A DNA stretch of 24,084 bases from Planctomycetaceae bacterium (GTDB lineage Bacteria > Planctomycetota > Planctomycetia > Pirellulales > Lacipirellulaceae). Where the stretch lies: contig PATG01000083.1 in assembly GCA_002713555.1 (NCBI GenBank), positions 1,837-25,920 on the forward strand. Reading direction: 5' to 3'. Of the stretch, positions 15,468-22,174 are shown in pieces. A program made the position numbers and the translations under genes. Positions within the stretch are counted from its first letter, which is position 1, and each line of letters starts with the position of its first letter. The notes below the pieces were generated by a model. It worked only from the letters and a program-made list of their open reading frames with translations. It was not told the origin of the DNA and ran no database searches.

Positions 15468-16817
15468 TCAGGCATCCCCTGAAAAGGTTCGCTCAACAAA
15501 AGTGGTGTCGATACGCCCTTCCACAAAAGCACTGTGGCTCAGTATTTCTTGATGGAGAGGTGTCGTGGTTTTGATGCCATCAACTTGTAATTCGGCCAGC
15601 GCACGCTGCATTAAGCTTATCGCCTCGGCACGTGAAGGTTGATAGACAATTAATTTGCCGATCATCGAATCATAGTAGGGCGGTACCACATAGCCGCTAT
15701 GTGCATGGGACTCAAAGCGAACACCGAATCCTCCTGGGACTATAAGACGCTCAATCTTGCCAGGTGATGGCTGGAAATTTTTGCGAGGGTCTTCGGCATT
15801 AATGCGGCATTCGATGGCGGTGCCATTTTGTTTGATGTCTTTTTGTCGAAAACCGAGTGGCTCGCCACTAGCAATGAGTATTTGCTGTTTGATCAAGTCG
15901 ATGCCAGTTACCATTTCAGTCACCGGATGCTCTACCTGAATCCGTGCATTGACTTCAATAAAGTAGTAATTGCCATCTTTGTCGACAATGAATTCAACCG
16001 TCGCAGCATTGGTGTATTCGGCTTGCTTAATCATCCGACACGCTGCTTCGCACATGGCTTCACGCGTCTTTTGACTAATGCATGTGCTGGGGCTTTCTTC
16101 GATCAGCTTTTGATGTCGTCGTTGAACGCTACAATCTCTTTCCCAAAGATGAACGACATTGCCATGATGGTCAGCCAGTATTTGGACTTCGACGTGTCGT
16201 GGTTGTTCGATGTATTTTTCAAGATAAACGGCCCCATTCCCGAAAGCCGCTTCGGCTTCTGATTGTGCCTGTTGCAGCGCGGACTTAAGTGCCAGGTCGT
16301 TGGCGGCAACGCGCATTCCTTTGCCGCCGCCTCCAGCTACCGCCTTGATCAGAACGGGGAAACCAACTTCATGGGCAAAACTCAAAGCCTGGTCAGCGCT
16401 TTCAATCAGCCCATCGCTTCCAGGGACAACGGGGACATTCGCTTTTTTAGCCATCTCTCTGGCAACATTTTTGTCGCACAACTTGGCCATCGCTTCTGGG
16501 CTTGGTCCTATGAAGTCGATCTTGCAACTCTGACAAACTTCATTGAAATGGGCATTTTCGGCTAAAAAGCCATAGCCTGGATGAATGGCTTGTACATTGC
16601 CCACTTCGGCTGCACTAATAACGTTGGCGATTCTCAAATAGCTGTCTGCGGGTTTAGCAGGTCCAACGCAAAAGGCCTCATCAGCTAGTTCTAGATAGTG
16701 AGAACCGCGGTCGGCTTCGCTATAGATAGCTACCGTCCCAATGCCCAATTCTCGGCAGGCACGGATAATGCGCTGGGCAATCTCACCTCGGTTAGCTACG
16801 AGAATTCTTTGGTACAT
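15468..16817 (-). CDS. accC: Acetyl-CoA carboxylase, biotin carboxylase subunit
   Basis: The ATP-grasp subunit carboxylates the biotin on AccB with bicarbonate, the first half-reaction of malonyl-CoA synthesis. Landmarks: [25 protein letters not shown] is the N-terminal domain start (first 25 residues), [10 protein letters not shown], the glycine-rich ATP loop [14 protein letters not shown], and the C-terminal [20 protein letters not shown] with the bicarbonate/biotin residues. [10 protein letters not shown] replaces the common EMNTRIQVEH. The 449 residues match the free-standing subunit. It lies 98 bases downstream of accB in the same direction. The start at 16817 has no Shine-Dalgarno sequence; it follows an ACTC/GAAAC repeat leader. 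No accA or accD is in the window. Confidence 0.97.
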   Translation of the reverse strand: MYQRILVANRGEIAQRIIRACRELGIGTVAIYSEADRGSHYLELADEAFCVGPAKPADSYLRIANVISAAEVGNVQAIHPGYGFLAENAHFNEVCQSCKIDFIGPSPEAMAKLCDKNVAREMAKKANVPVVPGSDGLIESADQALSFAHEVGFPVLIKAVAGGGGKGMRVAANDLALKSALQQAQSEAEAAFGNGAVYLEKYIEQPRHVEVQILADHHGNVVHLWERDCSVQRRHQKLIEESPSTCISQKTREAMCEAACRMIKQAEYTNAATVEFIVDKDGNYYFIEVNARIQVEHPVTEMVTGIDLIKQQILIASGEPLGFRQKDIKQNGTAIECRINAEDPRKNFQPSPGKIERLIVPGGFGVRFESHAHSGYVVPPYYDSMIGKLIVYQPSRAEAISLMQRALAELQVDGIKTTTPLHQEILSHSAFVEGRIDTTFVERTFSGDA

Positions 16818-16860
16818 AGGAGTTTCGAGTATTGAGTTTCATGTTTCGAGTTGCGAGTTC
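16818..16860 (-). promoter_or_regulatory. ACTC/GAAAC repeat leader abutting accC
   Basis: Read on the minus strand, the 43 bases before the accC ATG are degenerate tandem units such as AACTCGAAAC, ATGAAACTC and AATACTCGAAACTCCT, ending at the start codon. There is no Shine-Dalgarno sequence (CTCCT is the opposite polarity). An 8-base inverted repeat (CGAGTTGC at 16847-16854, GCAACTCG at 16884-16891) joins its far end to the accB-proximal part. A similar unit set abuts zwf. Confidence 0.35.
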
Positions 16861-16915
16861 TAAAAAGGGATGCCGAGTTTATTGCAACTCGCGAATCGTA
16901 ATCCGCAACGGTTGA

Positions 16916-17413
16916 CTAATTCGGTTGGATTTGGAATAGCTTCTGCCCGAATTCGATCGCATCACCATTTTCAACCAATCGGGCCACGATTTTCCCCGAG
17001 CATTCAGCGGGTATTTCGTTAAAGACCTTCATGGCTTCAAGAATACAGACTACCGTTTCGGCGTTCACCTGATCACCAACATTCACGAAATCATGCGAGT
17101 CGGGACTGGAAGCTGTGTAAAAAGTACCCACCATGGGACTAGTGATATAGGCTGCACTGGGGTCCTCGGCTGCAGGGCTGGCGGCTGGGGGGGCTTCCAC
17201 CACTGGTGCAGTGGGCGCGACAGCCGGTGGAGATGCGGGGGCTGTGGTAACACCTGCCGTGAGAATGGGGTCTTGGCCACGTCGTAATCGAATGCGTTGA
17301 TCGGCCTGTTTGAGGTCGATTTCGGCCAGTTCATGTTCATTCATCAATTCAACAAGCCGTCGTACTTTACGCACGTCAAAGACATCGCCGCCACCAGAAC
17401 CACCGTTAGCCAT
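16916..17413 (-). CDS. accB: Biotin carboxyl carrier protein of acetyl-CoA carboxylase
   Basis: This 165-residue carrier holds biotin and passes carboxyl groups from AccC to the carboxyltransferase. The N-terminal helical part (VRRLVELMNEHELAEIDLK) is typical. A Pro/Ala-rich flexible linker spans about residues 48-85. The biotinyl domain follows, with SPMVGTFYTASSP and EAMKVFNEIPAECSG; biotin goes on K129 of EAMK. The C-terminal VENGDAIEFGQKLFQIQPN is normal. ATG 17413 is chosen since GGGGAG lies seven bases upstream, and the TTG at 17428 overlaps that ribosome binding site. The gene lies between the M24 peptidase (40 bases upstream) and accC (98 bases downstream), all on the minus strand and probably one operon. 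Confidence 0.96.
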   Translation of the reverse strand: MANGGSGGGDVFDVRKVRRLVELMNEHELAEIDLKQADQRIRLRRGQDPILTAGVTTAPASPPAVAPTAPVVEAPPAASPAAEDPSAAYITSPMVGTFYTASSPDSHDFVNVGDQVNAETVVCILEAMKVFNEIPAECSGKIVARLVENGDAIEFGQKLFQIQPN

Positions 17414-17453
17414 CAAGATGCTCCCCAAATTCGTATTTCGTCATTGAATTACG

Positions 17454-18545
17454 TTAGTAAACGACGCACTCTTCCAATTGCTTGGGGACCGACGTCAAAA
17501 CCTCATGGCCAGTCCGTGTGACCAATATATCGTCTTCAATCCGGACTCCACCCCAGCCAGGAAGATAAATTCCTGGCTCAACGGTAATAATCATACCAGC
17601 TACAAGGGGTGTTTTCTGCCCCAGGCTTACTCTCGGGGACTCATGGACATCGAGCCCAGTCCCATGGCCTAGTCCATGCCCGAAGTATTTGCCATAACCA
17701 GCCTTGGTTATAATATCGCGTGCTTTACGATCTACTGTTGCGCATGTGACGCCCGGACGGATGGCCTTAATAGCTGCCAACTGGGCTTTTAACACAACTT
17801 CATATACTTTGCGCAGTTTGGGCGAAATTCTACCGGTGACCAAAATCCGCGTCAAGTCGCTAACGTAGAGGCCCTCGTTGACGCCCCAGTCGATTAAGGT
17901 GAAATCGCCGCCGCAAACCCGGCCGTTTGTCGGTGTGCCGTGTGGGAGGGCCGAACGAGGCCCGACGCCAACGATTGGTGGAAAGCTGAGGCATTTGCCG
18001 CCAAATCGCCGAGCCTGGTATTCTAACTCAGCTGCTATTTCGAGTTCAGTCATTTCTGGAGTCAACAGGGCCCGTACTGCCTCGAAAGCACGTGCTGCCT
18101 GCTTGCAAGCAATACGGGTACGATCAATCTCCTGGCTGTCTTTGATAGTCCGCAATGTTTCAACCCAATTCTCGGTTGCTACCAGTTCTGCTGAGGTGAT
18201 CGCTTCAGACAATGCCGTTTGCAAAGCAACCGTCATCGAGTGGGCCTCAAAAGCCAAGAGCTTGATTCTGGTTTTATGAACCTGATCCTTAACACAGGTA
18301 AGCATTGTCTTTCCGGGACTTCGGACAATACATTCGATATCAGGACATTCTTCTTCCAATTGTGTCGCATACCGTTTGTCACTGAGTATGATCGCTTGTT
18401 TGGGTGTTAACAGGAGATAGCTGTCTTCACCCGTGAATCCAGTTAAATAAGTTACATTTTTGAAATTTGTCACGAGCAGGCCGTCTAGGTGGTTTTTTTG
18501 GAGCAAGCGATGAATCTTGCGACGGCGTTTTGGGTATTGACTCAT
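17454..18545 (-). CDS. M24-family Xaa-Pro aminopeptidase/dipeptidase
   Basis: A metallopeptidase of 363 residues with the pita-bread fold. Its N-terminal creatinase-like domain (LDGLLVTNFKNVTYLTGFTG) is followed by the catalytic domain. The five metal ligands appear intact, numbered from ATG 18545: D219 in LIDWGVNEG, D230 in YVSDLTR, H294 in HGLGHGTG, E323 in VEPGIY, and E337 in VRIEDD. HESPRVSLGQ carries the substrate histidine. The expected role is removing an N-terminal residue before Pro, or cleaving Xaa-Pro dipeptides, in the cytosol; the sequence alone does not separate PepP from PepQ. ATG 18545 is chosen over an in-frame GTG at 18569. It is first in a minus-strand run with accB and accC, without obvious functional link to fatty acid synthesis. 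Confidence 0.92.
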   Translation of the reverse strand: MSQYPKRRRKIHRLLQKNHLDGLLVTNFKNVTYLTGFTGEDSYLLLTPKQAIILSDKRYATQLEEECPDIECIVRSPGKTMLTCVKDQVHKTRIKLLAFEAHSMTVALQTALSEAITSAELVATENWVETLRTIKDSQEIDRTRIACKQAARAFEAVRALLTPEMTELEIAAELEYQARRFGGKCLSFPPIVGVGPRSALPHGTPTNGRVCGGDFTLIDWGVNEGLYVSDLTRILVTGRISPKLRKVYEVVLKAQLAAIKAIRPGVTCATVDRKARDIITKAGYGKYFGHGLGHGTGLDVHESPRVSLGQKTPLVAGMIITVEPGIYLPGWGGVRIEDDILVTRTGHEVLTSVPKQLEECVVY

Positions 18546-18790
18546 GGTTGGTTTGCTTTCAATAAGCACATGCTTGATACGATGGGACAGGTTTGTTGGG
18601 CCTCAAGAGTCGCATTTGTACTGGCAAACACCTTGTGCATGCTTTGATGTTTCGTTGTTGTTCAGGTGCTCAGGCGTGTTTCTATCACTTCGGCAGAAGA
18701 AGTGCTTGTCGGGGTTTGTCAGCTTTTTTACGATTCTTAAAGTGTCTCCGTATAAATGTCCTCGAATACCTTGGCGATAAAAATGAGATA

Positions 18791-18805
18791 GTTTCGTGAC
18801 GAAAC
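18791..18805. promoter_or_regulatory. 15-base palindrome near a queC promoter-like box
   Basis: GTTTCGT, central G, ACGAAAC is an exact odd-length palindrome. It lies 18 bases before TATACT (18824-18829), the place of a -35 element, so a regulator bound there could block or activate transcription of queC-queD. Regulator unknown; the promoter is only inferred. Confidence 0.4.
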
Positions 18806-18848
18806 GGAGAAAATCCCCCAGATTATACTAGTGAAGGGAGATTGAAAA

Positions 18849-18976
18849 CTGTCGAGTATGGACAGGTCGTAATATCGGGTTCCCCAGGCCAGACCGCAAG
18901 AGGAAAGCAATCCATTTTCCAGGAGATTGCAACAACAGGGTGTTTTGCTAGGCTGAAGAGCTGTTTCGTATAGCTC
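18849..18976 (+). promoter_or_regulatory. Structured 5' leader upstream of queC
   Basis: Three local hairpins follow each other: CTGTC/GACAG (18849-18853, 18861-18865), GCAATC/GATTGC (18907-18912, 18925-18930), and GAGCT/AGCTC (18958-18962, 18972-18976), the last ending 22 bases before the queC ATG. Queuosine-precursor operons are often controlled by preQ1 riboswitches, but I do not see a known preQ1 class consensus. It may be a leader RNA of another kind or chance pairing. Confidence 0.25.
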
Positions 18977-18998
18977 CTGAGATGGAATCTACTGACCC

Positions 18999-19679
18999 AT
19001 GATTGAGATGGCCCTAGATAAAAATACTTCCGAAATTACCGGCCTGCTATTTAGTGGAGGTTTGGATAGCGCAGTTCTCTTGGCACAATTGCTGGAACAA
19101 GGGCAACGGGTTCAGCCATTTTATGTTCGTACAGGTTGTCGGTGGGAAGATGCAGAAAGGAAAGCAATTGAGCATTTTATGGATGCTCTCAACTTGCAAG
19201 CCGTCGAACCTGTCGTGGAATTGGAGGTGCCCATTGCTGATTTATATGGCTTGCATTGGAGTGTTACGGGAGTTTCTGTACCGGATGAAAACACCTTGGA
19301 CGAGGCTGTTTCCCTTTGGGGACGCAATCCACTCCTATTGATCAAACCAGCCCTGTGGTGTCAACAGCATGGCATCGAACAACTGGCCATGGCAACATTG
19401 GCTTCTAATCCATTTGCGGATACGACCCCAGAATTTTTTCTTGGGTTTGAGCAGATGTTGGAAGCGGCTACCACCAAACGACTGAAGATTCTGCGGCCTT
19501 TTGCTGGGCTTAGCAAGCAAGAAGTTTTGGCCAAGGGATCCCATTTGCCTTTGGAGTTAACATTTTCTTGCCTGGCTCCCATTCGCGAAGAACACTGCGG
19601 ACACTGTAACAAGTGCGCGGAACGCGGTCGGGTTCTATCCACCCTTTCGAAAGGAAAGAAGCACCCATGTTTCGCGTAA
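18999..19679 (+). CDS. queC: 7-cyano-7-deazaguanine synthase, divergent QueC
   Basis: In the family, QueC turns 7-carboxy-7-deazaguanine into preQ0 with ATP and ammonia. The ATP-pyrophosphatase loop is LFSGGLDSAVLL (SGGLDS at 19-24). The zinc site has C191, C200, C203 and C206 in FSCLAP and EEHCGHCNKCAER. LWGRNPLLLIKPALW replaces the usual PGRN block, and FYVRTGCRWEDAERKAIEHF stands where most QueC have FDYGQRH, so this is a divergent member. The 226 residues are normal. ATG 18999 is the first start; an ATG at 19008 is possible. The 3' end overlaps queD by 13 bases, so the two are coupled and the context confirms the pathway. No queE or queF is visible. Confidence 0.87.
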   Translation: MIEMALDKNTSEITGLLFSGGLDSAVLLAQLLEQGQRVQPFYVRTGCRWEDAERKAIEHFMDALNLQAVEPVVELEVPIADLYGLHWSVTGVSVPDENTLDEAVSLWGRNPLLLIKPALWCQQHGIEQLAMATLASNPFADTTPEFFLGFEQMLEAATTKRLKILRPFAGLSKQEVLAKGSHLPLELTFSCLAPIREEHCGHCNKCAERGRVLSTLSKGKKHPCFA

Positions 19680-20104
19680 CCCGAGAAATCGATTTTTGTT
19701 ATGGCCACCGTCTCTTAAACTACAATGGCAAGTGTCGACATTTGCATGGACACAATGGTCGTGCTGTCATTTCCGTAGAGGGCGATAAACTGGATCATCG
19801 AGGGATGGTGCTGGACTTTTCGGATATTAAGCAAGCAGTGAGTACCTGGATTGATGAGAATCTTGACCATCGGATGATTCTAAATCGAGAAGATCCAGTA
19901 GTACCCATACTGCAAGACATGGGGGAACCTTTGTATTTGCTCAGTCAAAACCCCACGGCAGAAAATATTGCCAAGCTGATTTATGAAGAGAATCGCTCGC
20001 AGGGAGTACCCATCGTAGAAGTACGACTCTGGGAAACACCACGGTGTTTTGCCAGCTATCTTCCTAACCCGAGTATTCCTAACGCGAGTGTTCCTAAGGA
20101 ATGA
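19667..20104 (+). CDS. queD: 6-carboxy-5,6,7,8-tetrahydropterin synthase
   Basis: QueD makes 6-carboxytetrahydropterin from dihydroneopterin triphosphate, the first committed step to 7-deazaguanines. The zinc ligands are H14 (CYGHRL) and H27 and H29 (HLHGHN), with catalytic C23 in GKCRH. NLDHRMILN holds the second catalytic histidine, PTAENIAKLIYEE binds pterin, and VRLWETP has the conserved Glu. The 145 residues are slightly longer than usual because of a Pro/Asn/Ser tail (NPSIPNASVPKE) encoded by two copies of a 15-base unit differing at two positions. ATG 19667 is chosen for the MFRVTREIDF start and GGAAAGAAG upstream; it overlaps the queC stop by 13 bases. A hairpin follows the stop within 15 bases. 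Confidence 0.95.
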   Translation: MFRVTREIDFCYGHRLLNYNGKCRHLHGHNGRAVISVEGDKLDHRGMVLDFSDIKQAVSTWIDENLDHRMILNREDPVVPILQDMGEPLYLLSQNPTAENIAKLIYEENRSQGVPIVEVRLWETPRCFASYLPNPSIPNASVPKE

Positions 20105-20115
20105 TATAAAATAAT

Positions 20116-20147
20116 GCAGCCCGGACGTACGATGTCGCCCGGGCTGC
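20116..20147 (+). terminator. Strong hairpin after queD
   Basis: GCAGCCCGG (20116-20124) and CCGGGCTGC (20139-20147) form a perfect 9-base GC-rich stem, 12 bases after the queD stop. No T run follows (TAGCCCCCC), so it may be an mRNA 3' stabiliser or a noncanonical terminator. Its right arm can pair instead within GGGCT-gct-AGCCC (20141-20153), so two exclusive folds exist. Confidence 0.45.
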
Positions 20148-20638
20148 TAGCCCCCCTGGGTGTTTCTTAGATCGCTGTCATCTAAGCCTGATCAACGGCT
20201 CGTTATGTCAGCCATGCCTTTGCTATATCGACGCTCATCGCCATAAGCTTTTGGTAAAGTTTGACAATTGCCAAAGCTTTGCCGGTTCTCATGTTTTTCA
20301 ACCGCCTCTGCTACGACTTCTGCATTGTAATGCAGAGTATTGGTTTTTCACTGCTAAAGAGTACTACAGCTGCGTAGGATCAGTGCCTCCCTTCTCCAGG
20401 CAGCATCTACTGGCTTGTCAGGTGAGCACTCAGGAGGAAGCCAGGGGTCTTCTTTCCTGTGGATTGGCATATGGGTGGCATGCTAGCACTCCGCCCAGGC
20501 AGGTTTTTTGGCAAATCGACTCATAAACCTTGTGGATTGCGCCGATTGTGTGGATAGATGACTAGGCACTCGATCAGCGTGCGCAGATCGAATGCACACA
20601 GTGAAAACTTAATGTGTCACAGAGAAAGGATGCTCGCC
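20148..20638 (+). other. Long noncoding stretch with several hairpins
   Basis: No convincing gene lies here. Successive inverted repeats are: CTTAGAT/ATCTAAG (20166-20186); AAGCTTTTGGTAA/TTGCCAAAGCTT (20245-20279, one bulge and one G-U pair); TCTGCATT-GT-AATGCAGA (20319-20336); TGCCT/AGGCA (20384-20402); and CTGGCTT/AAGCCAG (20410-20444). This density suggests a structured RNA or a long 5' leader of the following channel operon. I do not recognise RNase P, SRP, 6S or tmRNA features. A TTGACA at 20261-20266 has no partner -10 box. Confidence 0.4.
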
Positions 20639-22174
20639 GTGTCACGCGTCACTTCATTTTCAGAATGGTTGTTACGTCAAGCTTTTATCTGGGGAGGCTT
20701 GGCCTGTCTGGCATTCTATGCCTTGGTGGTGAGGAGTGCCCCTGAAGGTGAGTTTATACAGCGCTATTTTGCTGGACATCCAGTGGCGTATTGTACGACT
20801 GCGCTATTTTTTGTGGGGCTTGCGGCCCTGACCATAAAATTCTTAGGTTTGTGCCTCCAATACGCAACGTTGGATAGTGTGCAGTTACCAACTGCTGCAA
20901 CGAGAGGTGAGACACTAGAGGATGTTCCCAATCTATTAAAAAGCTTAAGTAGCATTTCAGTAACTCTGCAAGACAGTTATCTGGTTCGACGCCTACGTGA
21001 TGCTTTGCAATACATTCAGCTAAAAGGTTCAGCCGATTCATTAGAACCTCAATTGCGTCTACAAGAAGAAAACGATTTAGCAAAGATGCACCATGGTTAT
21101 GCCATGGTGCGCATTATCCTATCGACAATCCCGATCCTGGGATTCCTGGGTACGGTGATTGGAATTACTCTTGCAATCGGTAAGATGGATTTAGCGGGCG
21201 AAGCGATGGAAAAATCGTTGGCCGCAGTCGTCTCTGGACTAAGTGTGGCGTTTGACACTACCGCGTTGGCTCTCTCGCTATCGACGGTCCTGTTATTTGC
21301 CAAATTCTGTGTTGAGCGTATTGAAATTCGCTTGTTGTCAGATGTGGAAACGAATTCTTCAAGACAACTCATTGGGCGTTTTCAACAATATGGGACAGAG
21401 AATGATCCATACCTGGCCTCAGTTTGCCGAATGTCAGAACAGTTGCTCAAGGCAGTCGATGATGGCATGAACAAACAGACTCTCCTGTTGCAGGAATCAC
21501 TGGACAATAATAGCAGGCAGTGGTCCGACATACTGGCCAATACCGCCTCAACAGTCGATGAGGCGCTCTCGGGGGCTGTGGTTGAAGGCCTTACGCATCA
21601 TGCAGAGGCACTCAACAAGGGTGTCAAAGATTTTACAGGTGACCTTGAAGAAATGCTCGTTCGGCTTGCAGAAGTGCTCAATGAAGGACTTGTTCACCAT
21701 GCTGCTGATCTAGCCAAAAACATGGATAGTCATCGTCAGGGTTTCACAGATGCAGAAAAAGAGTTGGCGAAGGAGAACCGGCTGCATTTAGCTGAGGTGG
21801 AAGCAGCAGTTGAAGAAGCGATGCTTATTGCGACAACACGCCAGGAGAAACTTATCGAAAAGAGTGAGGTAATGCTCAATGAGATGCAAGTGGCATTGAT
21901 TGAATCAGCGGGATCGACAGTTGCGCAGCAGGAGCAACTCTTAAAGCAGGGAGATGTCTTGCTGAAAATTGTCGAAGCTACAGGACAGATAAAGCATCTT
22001 GAAGACACGCTTAACAGCAATCTTAATTCATTGGCGGGGGCTCATGGTTTCCGCGAAACAGCAGCAGCACTATCGGCAGCACTCCAGGTCATTGGAGCCC
22101 GCTTGGGGCAACCCGTATCGTTGACCAATGACCCGGAATTGAAACAAACACAAAGCAAAAACCACGCAGCATGA
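20639..22174 (+). CDS. MotA/TolQ/ExbB-type channel protein with long helical tail
   Basis: Numbered from GTG 20639, chosen because AGAAAGGA (20623-20630) lies eight bases upstream; ATG 20612 and 20630 are alternatives. Four membrane helices are predicted at about 14-31, 50-73, 155-179 and 199-222. Helices 3 and 4 contain the family core: STIPILGFLGTVIGITLAIG and SGLSVAFDTTALALSLST, the latter with Thr where the family lines the ion path. A charged loop of about 80 residues separates helices 2 and 3. The last 290 residues are a cytoplasmic helical/coiled-coil tail, with a duplicated EGL-x-HHA motif 33 residues apart. The family converts ion flow into mechanical work at the envelope. The gene overlaps the next by four bases (ATGA), so the two proteins are probably partners. 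A tail this long resembles ZorA rather than ExbB or MotA. Confidence 0.85.
   Translation: MSRVTSFSEWLLRQAFIWGGLACLAFYALVVRSAPEGEFIQRYFAGHPVAYCTTALFFVGLAALTIKFLGLCLQYATLDSVQLPTAATRGETLEDVPNLLKSLSSISVTLQDSYLVRRLRDALQYIQLKGSADSLEPQLRLQEENDLAKMHHGYAMVRIILSTIPILGFLGTVIGITLAIGKMDLAGEAMEKSLAAVVSGLSVAFDTTALALSLSTVLLFAKFCVERIEIRLLSDVETNSSRQLIGRFQQYGTENDPYLASVCRMSEQLLKAVDDGMNKQTLLLQESLDNNSRQWSDILANTASTVDEALSGAVVEGLTHHAEALNKGVKDFTGDLEEMLVRLAEVLNEGLVHHAADLAKNMDSHRQGFTDAEKELAKENRLHLAEVEAAVEEAMLIATTRQEKLIEKSEVMLNEMQVALIESAGSTVAQQEQLLKQGDVLLKIVEATGQIKHLEDTLNSNLNSLAGAHGFRETAAALSAALQVIGARLGQPVSLTNDPELKQTQSKNHAA

Larger units (their letters stand above)
18546..18998. other. Divergent intergenic region M24 peptidase/queC
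   Basis: These 453 bases separate two divergent operons. The half next to the peptidase (18546-18780) shows no ORF or repeat I can support. The half next to queC holds a 15-base palindrome (18791-18805), a TATACT box (18824-18829) and three hairpins in the presumed queC leader (18849-18976). The TATACT box has no good -35 at 17 bases, the palindrome occupying that place. Confidence 0.6.

Noticed and set aside
20261..20266. Perfect TTGACA as a -35 box for the channel operon
   Set aside because: No -10-like hexamer occurs 16-18 bases downstream, and the hexamer is in the loop of a hairpin.
20251..20526. A 91-residue open frame between queD and the channel gene
   Set aside because: Its start lies inside a strong hairpin, there is no ribosome binding site, and the composition (many Cys, Trp and His, no fold-like pattern) is not like the neighbouring genes; the region looks noncoding.
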